The notes: a model not told the origin generated them from the letters alone. A stretch of DNA of 64,000 nt from Lichenifustis flavocetrariae (GCF_026130545.1 NZ_JAMOIM010000005.1:62001-126000); one strand, 5' to 3'; numbered from the stretch's first letter, positions 50,123-59,055 are shown. Made by a program: numbers and translations.

Positions 50123-51240
50123 GCCCGGGCTCCGGTGCCACGCGCCAGGATCAGCGCATCGTCGACCTTCCAGGTGAGATCGTAGGAGCGGCCCGGCTCG
50201 AAGACTTGCGGGTCACGGTGGCTCAGATGGTTTTCCACCGTGATGACGGCACCGCTTGGAAGCTTGAAGAACGAAGTGATGGAAGGCCCCGAATATTCGC
50301 TGGCCACGAAGGTCACGGGCAGGCGCGGTCCTTCGTTGGGTCCTTGGGCGGGGGGTGCCACCTCGATCAGATCCTGCCGCAACGCATAGATCTCAGCCCC
50401 TGCCGGGCCGATCTGGGCACAGGGGAGCAGGCGCCCCTCGGTCGCGAAGCCACGTCCCTCCACGCGGCCTTCGATGAGGTTGTAGCAGTTGAGGAAGCGC
50501 GCCACCCGGGCATCGAGCGGCCGCGTATAGACCTCATCGGGCTGGCCGATCTGGGCGATGCGACCCTGGTCGAGCACGATGACCTGGTCGCCCATGGCGA
50601 GCGCCTCCGTTTCGCTGCCTGTCACGTGCAGGAACGTCACCCCGAGCCGCTCCCGGATGCGGCGCAGTTCGCCACACATGCGGCTGCGCAGGTTGGCGTC
50701 GAGCGCGCCGAGCGGCTCATCGAGCAGCACGAGTTGCGGTTCCGTGACGAGCGTGCGCGCCAGGGCCACACGCTGGCGCTGGCCGCCGGAGATCGCGGTC
50801 ACGGCGCGCCCCTCGAGTCCCGAGAGACCCACGAGCTCGATCATGGCCCGCACCTTGGTGTCGATGGCACGGGCGTCGAGCTTCACGCCCGGCGCATTCT
50901 TCAACCCGAAAGCCACGTTGTCGACCACGCTCAGATGCGGGAAGAGCGCGAAATTCTGGAACACGAAACCAATGGCGCGACGGTGAGCGGGAACCTCGTT
51001 GACCGGCTTGCCTTTGAGCGTGATCACGCCGCGATCGAGCGTCTCGAAACCGGCGATCGTCCGCAGCAGAACCGTCTTGCCGGATCCGCTCGCACCCAGG
51101 AGCGCCACATAGGCATTGTCGGGAACCGTCAGTGAGACGTCGTCGAGGGCCACCTTGGCGCCGTAGAACTTGCTGACCCGATCGAGCCGCAAAACCGAGC
51201 CGCCGACCGCTCCTTCGTTCCGCCCCGTCTGCGAAGCCAT
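50119..51240 (-). CDS. ABC importer ATPase, PotA-like (second copy)
   Basis: A 373-residue ATPase and the first gene of the operon. Walker A is GASGSGKTV, the signature [14 protein letters not shown], Walker B LLDEPLGALD, with a TOBE-like C-terminus. The ATG at 51240 is chosen; upstream in-frame starts to 51279 are possible, one of them (GTG, in GDVSLP) closer to GGGGAG. Normal PotABCD operons have one ATPase; this one has two different ones at opposite ends of the transport block. Confidence 0.92.
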   Translation of the reverse strand: MASQTGRNEGAVGGSVLRLDRVSKFYGAKVALDDVSLTVPDNAYVALLGASGSGKTVLLRTIAGFETLDRGVITLKGKPVNEVPAHRRAIGFVFQNFALFPHLSVVDNVAFGLKNAPGVKLDARAIDTKVRAMIELVGLSGLEGRAVTAISGGQRQRVALARTLVTEPQLVLLDEPLGALDANLRSRMCGELRRIRERLGVTFLHVTGSETEALAMGDQVIVLDQGRIAQIGQPDEVYTRPLDARVARFLNCYNLIEGRVEGRGFATEGRLLPCAQIGPAGAEIYALRQDLIEVAPPAQGPNEGPRLPVTFVASEYSGPSITSFFKLPSGAVITVENHLSHRDPQVFEPGRSYDLTWKVDDALILARGTGARA

Positions 51241-51432
51241 AGGCAAAGACACGTCTCCCCTGCGCCCGATCGGCGACAAGGCAGACGCTATGAGAAACGT
51301 CTTTTGTGCGCAAGTTCACTTTGTGTGCTTCTCACGCCAAAGTTTTCGGCAGTGATTAGAAGAACAGCAACATGCCAATTGCGGCCTATACAGCTCTTTT
51401 CAGCCTCCTGTCCCGCGTCTATCGTGTACAAA
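51241..51432. promoter_or_regulatory. Divergent promoter region of the 12-gene operon and its regulator
   Basis: 192 bases between divergent starts. It contains TGAGAA (51291-51296) and TTCTCA (51329-51334) as an inverted repeat around a direct repeat TTTGTGCGC/TTTGTGTGC (51303 and 51320, 17 bases apart). Just before the regulator start stands TCGTGTACAAA, which is loosely like GntR-type sites. These are candidates only. Confidence 0.35.
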
Positions 51433-52464
51433 ATGCACTTACCTGCTCCTCTCGCCTCACCGGAAAGCCCGGTTCCCCAGCCGGTCGGCCCGCAGCAGAA
51501 GCTTGCGAGGCGTTACGCCCTGGTCGAGCGTGTCCTGCGCGCCAACATCGCCCGTAAGCACCTGCCGGAGGGGCTCGTGCTGCTGGAAGCGCCGCTCGCG
51601 GCCGTGCTGCAGACGAGTCGGGCTCCCGTCCAACGCGCGCTGCTGCGGCTTGAAGAGGATGACCTCATTCATCGCTTCGAAGGCCGCGGTTTTCTCGTCG
51701 GCAACGCGGCAAGCCGTGTGCCGCCCCTTCGCACCGACGTGCGGGACATCGGCCTCGTCGTCTCGGACGAGGTGGACGAGGCACTGCAGACCCGCAACTC
51801 AGGCGAATGGATCGTCGCCGACCTCGAACAGGCGGTCTCGGCCTGTCTGGTCTTCGGCGAGTTCCGCATGGTGGAGGCCGAAGTCGCGTCCCACTACAAC
51901 GTGAGCCGGACCGTCATCCGCGACGTGCTCGGCCGTCTTCAGGAGCGCGGCCTCCTGCGCAAGACGCAGAGTTCACGATGGATCGCCGGGCCGCTGACCG
52001 CCCATGCCCTCAAGGATTGCTACGACCTGCGCAGTATTCTGGAGCCGCCGGCGCTCCTGTCCGCCGCGCCGAAAGTGGATCGCGCCGCGCTCCTGCATCT
52101 GCATGGCCAGATTTCGGGCAGTCCATCGGCTCACGCGGACGCCGCGGCACTTTTTGGTGGATTCCTGGACCTCTGCGTCACCACGGCCCCAAACACGGCG
52201 CTCGGCGCCATGGTGCGGCAGAACATGAGTGTGCTCGACGCGGCCACCCGCTCGCTCGCTCGCCTCGGCCTGCCGCAGGACGATGCCGCGCTCACTGAGC
52301 TCCGCATGACCGTCGAACTTCTCCTCAACGGGTCGGCCGCAGCCGCGGCCGAATGGTGGCGCGATCACCTGAAGGCCGCCTGCCGCCGCAGCATCGCCCA
52401 GTTGAAGATCGTAGCCATCATCGCGCGGCCGAACAGCATCCCCCCTTACCTCGTCGCCGTGTGA
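51433..52464 (+). CDS. GntR-like regulator with two winged-helix modules
   Basis: A 343-residue protein. An N-terminal GntR-like wHTH lies at about residues 24-85 (YALVERVLRANIARKHLPEG, then LAAVLQTSRAPVQRALLRLE and HRFEGRGFLVG). A second wHTH follows at about residues 130-180 (VEAEVASHYNVSRTVIRDVL, GRLQERGLLRKTQSSRW). A helical C-terminal part (about 190-340) looks like an FCD-type effector domain (LKDCYDLRSILEPPALLSAA). A tandem of two wHTHs in one chain is unusual for this family. The start at 51433 lacks a clear ribosome site. Divergent from the Pot-type operon and co-directional with the cyclase gene; probably controls both. Confidence 0.85.
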   Translation: MHLPAPLASPESPVPQPVGPQQKLARRYALVERVLRANIARKHLPEGLVLLEAPLAAVLQTSRAPVQRALLRLEEDDLIHRFEGRGFLVGNAASRVPPLRTDVRDIGLVVSDEVDEALQTRNSGEWIVADLEQAVSACLVFGEFRMVEAEVASHYNVSRTVIRDVLGRLQERGLLRKTQSSRWIAGPLTAHALKDCYDLRSILEPPALLSAAPKVDRAALLHLHGQISGSPSAHADAAALFGGFLDLCVTTAPNTALGAMVRQNMSVLDAATRSLARLGLPQDDAALTELRMTVELLLNGSAAAAAEWWRDHLKAACRRSIAQLKIVAIIARPNSIPPYLVAV

Positions 52465-52493
52465 AACGCGGCCATGTCACAAAGGAGCACCCG

Positions 52494-53189
52494 ATGCCCG
52501 TCATCGATCTCAGCCTCACCGTCGAGGACAACATGCCGGCCCATAAGCTGTTTCAGCGGCCGGTGCTCGCCACCCATCTGACGCATGAAAGCAGCAAGGC
52601 TCTCGGGCTTGGCGTGCCCGGCGACGCCATGACGTTCCAGACGAATTTCATCGCAATGCTGGATCATGTCGGGACCCACGTGGATGCCTTCCGGCATGTC
52701 GGGCCTCAAGGCGCCTCCATCGACGAGATGCCGCTCGACCTGTTCTTCGGCAAAGCCGTCTGCTTCGACCTGCGCCACATCCCCGACCTCGGCGACATCC
52801 AAGCCGCCGATATGGATGCGGCCGAGGCCAAGGCCGGCATCAAGGTCGACGGCCATATCGTGCTGCTCTGCACGGGTTTTCACGCCCGCAACTACCCCTC
52901 GCTCGATTCCGTCTGGAAGAACCCGCTGCTGACGGTGGAAGCCACGCAATGGCTCTTCGACCGCGGCTCCAAGATGCACGGCGTCGAGGGTCCCTCGACC
53001 GACAAGCCCACCGACAACATCTTCGCCCAGCACCGGCTCTGCCGCGATCTCGGCATCAGCCATTGGGAATGGCTGGTCAATCTCGAGGCGCTTCTGGGCC
53101 AGGGAGAATTTCAGTTCTTCGGGGTGCCGATCAAGTTCAAGGGCGGCTCTGGCTCACCGGTGCGTGCCTTTGCGATCGTGGGTGAGTGA
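52494..53189 (+). CDS. Cyclase-family hydrolase (kynurenine-formamidase-like)
   Basis: A 231-residue metal-dependent hydrolase of the 'cyclase' family. The HxGTHxDxxxH metal motif reads DHVGTHVDAFRH near residues 60-71. It starts with VIDLSLTVEDNMPAHKLF and ends with GGSGSPVRAFAIVGE. Known members are arylformamidase KynB and isatin hydrolase, which open amide or lactam bonds. Start ATG 52494 follows AAAGGAG. It follows the regulator by 29 bases, in the same transcription unit, and its chemistry fits the amidase and deacetylase of the divergent operon. Confidence 0.9.
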   Translation: MPVIDLSLTVEDNMPAHKLFQRPVLATHLTHESSKALGLGVPGDAMTFQTNFIAMLDHVGTHVDAFRHVGPQGASIDEMPLDLFFGKAVCFDLRHIPDLGDIQAADMDAAEAKAGIKVDGHIVLLCTGFHARNYPSLDSVWKNPLLTVEATQWLFDRGSKMHGVEGPSTDKPTDNIFAQHRLCRDLGISHWEWLVNLEALLGQGEFQFFGVPIKFKGGSGSPVRAFAIVGE

Positions 53190-53218
53190 GGGTCGGCGAA
53201 GCGAGCACCGACGGCCGT

Positions 53219-55153
53219 CTATTTCGGCGGAAGAAAGTAGAAATCCTGGCGCGAACTCAACGAGCCGTAGCTGAAAGGCATCTGGTGGTGGTCGGTCGCG
53301 TCGAGGACGTCATCCCGCACCGTGTCAAACAAGCGCCGGACTTCGAGACCCGGCGTGCGAAGCTCTTTCAGAAAAGCCGCCGCGAAGGGACTATGATCGG
53401 TATTGCCATCTTCGGCCGTGTCCGCGGCGCGGGTTGCGAAAACCACCATCGTCCCGGAATCTGGCTCGACGCTTTTCAGGCCTCGGTTGATGGAGCGGCT
53501 GATGCCAGCAGTCCGCTGCATGTGCGCCACAAACGGGTTGTTGCGACAGGCGTCGAGCAAAACGAGGCGAAGCTTGCCGGCGCCAGCAACCGCGTTCTCG
53601 ATGCGATCGAGCGTGATCGCCTCATCGTCGACGTCGCGGTCGTTCGCGAGGTGAGCGTCGACCGGAATGAGATAATTCCGGCCGCCCATCTCCAATCCAT
53701 GGCCGGCGAAATACACGAGAGCCCAATCGCTCCGATCCGCGTCGGTCTCGAACTCACGCAACGACGCCACCATCTGCGCCTTGGTGGCGTCGACCGCCAT
53801 GGTGACGACGAAGCCTTCGTTTCGCAAAGCGGCCGCGATGCTCTCCGCATCGCGTTTGGGGTTCGGCAAGGCCTCGACGGCTGAATAATCGGAATTTCCG
53901 AAGACAAGGGCGACACGTCGTTCGTCGCCAGCTCCTGTCGGGAGTGAAGTGGCCACGGCCGTTGGCGGAGCGACGATGGCCGGCGACGATTCCGTGCCCT
54001 GTGGGTTCGCGGCGATCATGTGCTCAATGCGGGCAATGTTGGCGCTCGCATCGAGATCGTCGGGAACCAGTTTGTGCATCTTTCGAAAATCCGAAACCGC
54101 ATGCAGGAGATCGCCCTTGGCCTCGTAAGCCTTGCCACGATTCTCGAAGGCATCGGCAAAGGCTGGATTGAGTTCGATCGCCTTGCTGTCATCGGCAATC
54201 GCACGGTCATGGTCCCCCTTGGCCTCCTCGACGTCGCCCCGATTGCTGAAAGCGAGCGCGTAGGTCGGATTGAGCTCAACCGCCTTGCTGTCATCCGCAA
54301 TCGCGCGATCTAACTCACCCTTGCCCTCATAGGCTTTGCCGCGATCAATATAGGCACCAGCAAATGTCGGGCTCAGTTCAATCGCCCTCGTGAAATCCGC
54401 TATGGCATTGTCGAGTGCGCCCCTCGATACATAGGAAATGCCGCGATTGTTGTAGGCGACTGCGTTCTGTGGATTGAGCTCGATCGCTTTGCTCTCATCG
54501 GTGATCGCACGGTCGTGGTCCCCCTTGGCCCCGTAAGCCGCGCCTCGGTTCCCATAAGCGAGGGCCAGGGTTGGATCGACCGCGATCGCCTTGGTAAAAT
54601 CGACGATGGCGCGATCGTAGTCGCCTTTGGCACCGTAAGCCTTACCCCGGTTGTTATACGCATCGGCAAAGCGTGGATTGAGGTCGATCGCCTTGGTGTT
54701 ATCGGCGATCGCACGGTCTCCATCGCCTTTGGCCTCGTAGGCGATGCCGCGATTGTGGTAGGCGACCGCAAACGTCGGGTTGAGTGCGATGGCTTGGTTG
54801 AAGTCCGCGATGGCGCGATCATGCTCGCCCTTCGCCTCGTAATCGAGGCCCCGATTGCCAAACGCGATGGCATAGGTCGGGTTGAGTTCGAGAGCCTTGT
54901 TGTCGTCCGCGATGGCGCGATCGAACTCGCCCTTCGCATAATAGGCGCTGCCACGGTTGTCATAGGCGATCGCAAGGTTGCCGGGTTTGACGGCTTTTCC
55001 CCTCGCGATGAAAGACGTGCAGCCTGAGATCCGACGTTCAACGCCGAGCGACACGCAATCGCTCAGCGCTTTATCTGACGCGAAGGCGGGCGGGAGCAGC
55101 GCCATGATCGCGAGGGTGAAGACTGAGGCACGTAACGCGCGATGCTTCACCAT
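53219..55153 (-). CDS. Secreted TPR-caspase (peptidase C14) protein
   Basis: A 644-residue protein. The signal peptide is residues 1-26 (HRALRASVFTLAIMALLPPA). Nine tandem 34-residue TPRs lie at about residues 62-367, with repeats such as AYNNRGKAYGAKGDYDRAI. A linker rich in Ala/Pro/Thr follows, and then a caspase domain from about 412 to the end. The catalytic His485 is in YFAGHG and Cys536 in LLDACRNNPF. The long frame to 55354 is not used since ATG 55153 gives the signal peptide. It is convergent with the cyclase gene and stands alone; no partner toxin or immunity gene is seen. Bacterial caspase-like proteases cleave after Arg/Lys in known cases; target unknown here. Confidence 0.93.
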   Translation of the reverse strand: MVKHRALRASVFTLAIMALLPPAFASDKALSDCVSLGVERRISGCTSFIARGKAVKPGNLAIAYDNRGSAYYAKGEFDRAIADDNKALELNPTYAIAFGNRGLDYEAKGEHDRAIADFNQAIALNPTFAVAYHNRGIAYEAKGDGDRAIADNTKAIDLNPRFADAYNNRGKAYGAKGDYDRAIVDFTKAIAVDPTLALAYGNRGAAYGAKGDHDRAITDESKAIELNPQNAVAYNNRGISYVSRGALDNAIADFTRAIELSPTFAGAYIDRGKAYEGKGELDRAIADDSKAVELNPTYALAFSNRGDVEEAKGDHDRAIADDSKAIELNPAFADAFENRGKAYEAKGDLLHAVSDFRKMHKLVPDDLDASANIARIEHMIAANPQGTESSPAIVAPPTAVATSLPTGAGDERRVALVFGNSDYSAVEALPNPKRDAESIAAALRNEGFVVTMAVDATKAQMVASLREFETDADRSDWALVYFAGHGLEMGGRNYLIPVDAHLANDRDVDDEAITLDRIENAVAGAGKLRLVLLDACRNNPFVAHMQRTAGISRSINRGLKSVEPDSGTMVVFATRAADTAEDGNTDHSPFAAAFLKELRTPGLEVRRLFDTVRDDVLDATDHHQMPFSYGSLSSRQDFYFLPPK

Positions 55154-55539
55154 GATGGCCTCCTGGCAGCAGCCGTCCCTTGCTACGCCATAGTGAGCCG
55201 GTCTCGCATGGCCACGCAACAACTGGTTTGGTTCTGGCGGTTGGTCACTGCGGGACGAACCGGTGATGTTTCCAAGCCGACGAGTACGAAAGTGGGTCCC
55301 CGTGAAGGAAGAAAATGCGTCCCTCAACCCGACGGCGCGGCAAGGTGATCGCATGGGAGGCAGAGCACCACGCCGTCATTGCGAGGCGGCAACGCCGCCG
55401 TGGCAATCCATGCAGCGCGGAGGCCTGGATCGCCATGCTTCGCTCGCGACGACAGGCCATAGGCAAAATTGAAGCGATCCAAGAGCAAAATTCTACCGCC
55501 CTTCCTGCGCGAGGGCGGGATTTCACTTCGGTTCCAGCG
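55154..55539. other. Intergenic region between the caspase gene and the pxp operon
   Basis: 386 bases. The right half holds the palindromic element listed next. The part near 55154-55370 must carry the minus-strand promoter of the TPR-caspase gene. I see no gene. Confidence 0.5.
55375..55453. repeat. REP-like palindromic element
   Basis: The element begins GTCATTGCGAG and ends CTCGCGACGAC (9 of 11 mirrored). Inside are a perfect hairpin GGCGGC-AAC-GCCGCC and mirrored TGGCAATCCA and TGGATCGCCA. It is the type of element dispersed in Bradyrhizobium-like genomes. A relative lies at 59056. Confidence 0.6.
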
Positions 55540-56520
55540 CTATCCTGGCCCCAGCAGTCCCCGCACGGCCTCCAACGTCGCCTGCCGTTCCCGTCGGGCC
55601 GCCAGCGCTTCCGCCATCGTGACCGGCACGAACTGGATCTTGGAATGCGGCTGGAGTTGGCCGATGAAATCCATATCGGCGGAGATCACGGTGCCGAGCA
55701 TGAAATAGCCGCCGCCCGAGACTGCGTCGCGGTGAAGGACGATCGGCTCGGTGCCGCCGGGCACTTGGATGGACCCGTAGGGATAGCAGCTGTCGACGAT
55801 ATTGCTCGGGTCGGAACCAGCCCCGAAGGGCGGCGTGCGCTCGACGAAGGTGAGGGGCTGGCCGCCGCGGAAGCGGTAGCCAATGCGGTCGGCTTCGGGC
55901 GCGACCTTCCAGGTGTCGCGGAAGAAGGCATCGGCCGAACCCTGCGTGATGCGGTGATGGTAGAGGCCCGGAACGACGCGCAGAGTCGTGGTCGGGATCG
56001 CACCGCGACGAAGCCCCTCAGGCACCGTGCGGCCGGGCACGCCCGCACCGGCTGGAGCGCCGAGCGCCAGTTCGTCACCAGCCTTCAAAGCGCGCCCCTC
56101 GAATCCGCCAAGGGCGCCCAGCGCATAGGTCGAACGGCTGCCGAGCACGAGCGGCACATCAATGCCACCCGCGACCGCGAGATAGGCGCGGGCGCCGCGC
56201 TTGAGAAAATCGAAGGCGAGTGTCTGGCCCGCCTTGATGGCGAAGCTCGTCCACCCGGCCTGCGGCACGCCGTCGACTTTCGGGGGCAGTTCCGCGCCCG
56301 TCACGGCGACCAGCGCGTCGGCGGTGAACAGGAGCTCCGGCCCCATGAAGACACATTCGAGCGCCGCCGCAGCCTCGTCGTTGCCGACCAGCAGGTTGGC
56401 GCAGCGCACCGCGAACCGGTCCATGGCGCCCGAAAGTGGGATCCCGACATCGTAGTAGCCGGGCCGGCCGAGGTCCTGCACCGCGGTGGCGAGACCCGGT
56501 TTGACGACCTTAATGGCCAT
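55540..56520 (-). CDS. pxpC: 5-oxoprolinase subunit C / biotin-dependent carboxyltransferase-like
   Basis: A 326-residue protein of the PxpC/KipA (AHS2) family: MAIKVVKPGLATAVQDLGRP, then YYDVGIPLSGAMDRFAVRCA, LGGFEGRALKAGDELALG and EPIVLHRDAVSGGGYFMLG. With PxpB it forms the carboxyltransferase-like part that in E. coli (PxpABC) cleaves 5-oxoproline to glutamate with ATP. Here the gene overlaps pxpB by 11 bases and ends the minus-strand operon. Its conserved association with a biotin carboxylase and carrier is of interest (see findings). Confidence 0.93.
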   Translation of the reverse strand: MAIKVVKPGLATAVQDLGRPGYYDVGIPLSGAMDRFAVRCANLLVGNDEAAAALECVFMGPELLFTADALVAVTGAELPPKVDGVPQAGWTSFAIKAGQTLAFDFLKRGARAYLAVAGGIDVPLVLGSRSTYALGALGGFEGRALKAGDELALGAPAGAGVPGRTVPEGLRRGAIPTTTLRVVPGLYHHRITQGSADAFFRDTWKVAPEADRIGYRFRGGQPLTFVERTPPFGAGSDPSNIVDSCYPYGSIQVPGGTEPIVLHRDAVSGGGYFMLGTVISADMDFIGQLQPHSKIQFVPVTMAEALAARRERQATLEAVRGLLGPG

Positions 56521-57385
56521 GGAGCACTCCTTCGAGCGAGTGGTTGTAGGCGGTCGGGTTTTTCGAGAACTCGCGCAGGTCGAAGGTGACGGGGCGGATC
56601 AACGGGTCGAAGCGGCCGGCGTCGACGTCGCGCACCGCCTGGTCGTAGCCCTCGCGGTCGACCGCCTTGTAGCGGACGATGTCGCCTGGCTTGAAGAAGG
56701 TCATGGCTTCGCGAAGATATCCGACCTCCTGCTTCGGGTCGTAGATCGGCATCGGCGTGATGCCGAACATCTGGTAGCCGCCCGCGCCGCGCACGGAATA
56801 GATGGCGCCGAAACAGCCACCGTGCCCGACCGTGAGTTTCGGCGTATCGGTGCGGGGCCGCAGATATTTGGGCGTCTCGATCTGCCGCGCGCGCTCGACC
56901 ATCTGGTAGAGAAACGGCAGGCCCGCCACGAAGCCGACCATGGAGACGAACCAGGGCGATCCGGCATGGGCGGCGATGAAGTCGGTGACGTTCGGGTACC
57001 CGTTGATCCGGGCGGCGTAGTCGAGATCGGTGCCGGTCGGGTCCTGGTGACGCTCGCGGAAGCGCATCAGGGTCTCGTGTGTCCAGGGGTCGTTATACAG
57101 AACCGGCATCTCGACGATGCGGGTCTTCAGCACCGGCTCGGCTTGGCCGCTCGCGGCCTCCAGGGCCTGGATTTCCCGAAGCAGGTCGTCCGGCGCGATG
57201 ACGTCGGGGTTGAATTTCACCTGGAAGGAGGCGTTGGCCGGGCAGATCTCGGTGACGCCCTTGATGCCAGCCTCTCGGATCGCCTTGCACAGGAAGAGGC
57301 TTTTGAAGAAGGCGTCGAGCGACATGGCTTCGTCGACCTCGACGAAGATGTGCTCGTCACCGCCGAAGGAATAGCGTGAGGTCAT
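56510..57385 (-). CDS. pxpB: 5-oxoprolinase subunit B
   Basis: A 291-residue protein of the PxpB/KipI (AHS1) family. It has YSFGGDEHIFVEVDEAMSL, VKFNPDVIAPDDLLREIQAL, FIAAHAGSPWFVSMVGFVAG, GGCFGAIYSVRGAGGYQMFG and FFKPGDIVRYKAV. It is longer than the roughly 220 residues of E. coli YbgJ, mainly by its N-terminal and middle parts. The ATG at 57385 overlaps the biotin carboxylase stop (ATGA). It acts in the cytosol with PxpC. Confidence 0.93.
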   Translation of the reverse strand: MTSRYSFGGDEHIFVEVDEAMSLDAFFKSLFLCKAIREAGIKGVTEICPANASFQVKFNPDVIAPDDLLREIQALEAASGQAEPVLKTRIVEMPVLYNDPWTHETLMRFRERHQDPTGTDLDYAARINGYPNVTDFIAAHAGSPWFVSMVGFVAGLPFLYQMVERARQIETPKYLRPRTDTPKLTVGHGGCFGAIYSVRGAGGYQMFGITPMPIYDPKQEVGYLREAMTFFKPGDIVRYKAVDREGYDQAVRDVDAGRFDPLIRPVTFDLREFSKNPTAYNHSLEGVLHGH

Positions 57386-58767
57386 GGCGCAGCGCCTCCT
57401 TGGGATGGGCCTTCGAACGATGCGGTGGGAAGCCAGCCTTCCAGCCAACGGGTGTGAACGCGGCCGGCCGCGACGTCCGGGTCGCGGGCCAACGCCATGT
57501 GGAGCGGCACGGTCGTCTTGAGGCCCTCGACCTGCAACTCGGCGAGCGCGCGGCGGAGGCGCAGCAGCGCACCCTCGCGCGTGTCATCCCACACGATCAG
57601 CTTGCCGAGCAAGGAATCGTAGAACGGCGGCACGGTGTAACCGGTGTACAGCATCGTGTCGAAGCGCACCCCGAAGCCGCCGGGCACGGTCAGGCCCGAC
57701 ACCGTGCCGGGATTGGGCATGAAGTCGCGCGCGGCATCCTCCGCATTGATCCGGACCTCGATCGCATGACCGCGCAGCACGATGTCGGATTGCTTGAGCC
57801 CAAGCGGCTCGCCGCCGGCGATGCGGATCATCGCGCGGACGAGATCGATGCCCGTGACCATCTCGGTCACGGGATGTTCGACCTGGATGCGGGTGTTCAT
57901 TTCAATGAAAAAGAACTCGCCGCTCGCATCGTCATAGAGATATTCGAGCGTGCCGGCGCCACGGTAATGGCAGGCCTCGGCCAGCCGCACGGCCGAGGCG
58001 CAAAGCGCCGCGCGAACGTCGTTCGGCAAGGCACGCGCCGGGGCCTCCTCCCATACCTTTTGCCGACGGCGTTGTAGCGAGCATTCGCGCTCGTACAGGT
58101 GGACCGCGGTGCGGCCATCGCCGAGCACCTGCACCTCGACATGCCGGGCGCGGGGCACGAAGCGTTCGAGATAAAGGGAACCGTCCCCGAAGGCCGAGCG
58201 TGCTTCCTGGCTCGCCTGAGGCAGGAGGGTCGCGAGCTCGTCGGCGTCTTGGGCGACGCGAATGCCGCGCCCGCCGCCGCCCGCCGCCGCCTTGATCATC
58301 ACGGGATAGCCGATGGCCTCGGCCAGCGCCGGGGCCGTCGCGAGATCCGAGATCACCCCATCGCTGCCGGGCACCACCGGCACGCCTGCGGCTTGGGCGC
58401 TGGCACGCGCCGCCGCCTTGTCGCCCATGGTGCGGATCGTCTCCGGCGTAGGCCCGATGAAGACGAGGCCGGCGGCCTCGACGGCTTCGGCGAAACCGGC
58501 GTTCTCGGCCAAAAACCCATAGCCAGGGTGGATCGCATCCGCGCCCGTGTCGCGGGCGGCCTGCAGGATGGCATCGATCTTGAGGTAGGATTTGACCGGA
58601 TGAGCCGGGCCGATTTCCACCGCCTCGTCGGCCAGCCGGACGGCAAGCATATCCGCATCGGCCTTGGAATAGACCTGCACGGTCGCAAGGCCGAGGTCTT
58701 GCGCCGCCCGGATGATGCGGACCGCGATCTCGCCCCGGTTGGCAACCAGGATTTTTCTGAGCGCCAT
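57382..58767 (-). CDS. Biotin carboxylase (AccC-like)
   Basis: A 461-residue ATP-grasp enzyme: VANRGEIAVRIIRAAQDLG at the N-terminus, IMKAAAGGGGRGI-type glycine-rich loop (KAAAGGGGRGIR), RRRQKVWEEAPA, and EMNTRIQVEHPVTE. It carboxylates biotin on a carrier using bicarbonate and ATP. The carrier gene lies four bases upstream and pxpB overlaps its end, so this is not the fatty-acid AccBC pair by context. It probably supplies carboxybiotin to the PxpB/PxpC proteins. Confidence 0.94.
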   Translation of the reverse strand: MALRKILVANRGEIAVRIIRAAQDLGLATVQVYSKADADMLAVRLADEAVEIGPAHPVKSYLKIDAILQAARDTGADAIHPGYGFLAENAGFAEAVEAAGLVFIGPTPETIRTMGDKAAARASAQAAGVPVVPGSDGVISDLATAPALAEAIGYPVMIKAAAGGGGRGIRVAQDADELATLLPQASQEARSAFGDGSLYLERFVPRARHVEVQVLGDGRTAVHLYERECSLQRRRQKVWEEAPARALPNDVRAALCASAVRLAEACHYRGAGTLEYLYDDASGEFFFIEMNTRIQVEHPVTEMVTGIDLVRAMIRIAGGEPLGLKQSDIVLRGHAIEVRINAEDAARDFMPNPGTVSGLTVPGGFGVRFDTMLYTGYTVPPFYDSLLGKLIVWDDTREGALLRLRRALAELQVEGLKTTVPLHMALARDPDVAAGRVHTRWLEGWLPTASFEGPSQGGAAP

Positions 58768-58771
58768 CCGC

Positions 58772-59014
58772 TCAGGTCTCGATGTCGAGAAGCGGCTGGC
58801 CCGCCATCACGGCATCCTCGTCCTCGACGTGAAACTGCTTGATCGTGCCCGCGATTTCGGCCGTGACGGGCGTGAAGGACTTCATCACCTCCACGAGGCC
58901 AAGCGTATCACCGACCGAAACAGCATCGCCCTCGCCCTTGAAGGGCGGCTGATCCGGAGCCGGGCGGCGGTAGAAGGTTCCCGGCAGGGGGCACGCGACG
59001 GTGGTGATGGCCAT
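58772..59014 (-). CDS. Mini biotin carrier protein (BCCP-like)
   Basis: An 80-residue biotinyl domain only, with no Pro/Ala linker. The biotinylation lysine is K45 in VEVMKSFTPV; the usual motif is EAMKM, so positions after the lysine differ. MAITTVACPLPGTFY at the N-terminus and AGQPLLDIET at the end match the BCCP fold. GAGGGACC precedes the start. It lies 144 bases after bioY, with a palindromic element between. Confidence 0.92.
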   Translation of the reverse strand: MAITTVACPLPGTFYRRPAPDQPPFKGEGDAVSVGDTLGLVEVMKSFTPVTAEIAGTIKQFHVEDEDAVMAGQPLLDIET

Positions 59015-59055
59015 TGGTCCCTCGTGTCGGTTAAAGCAATTGTATGCTGACGGTC

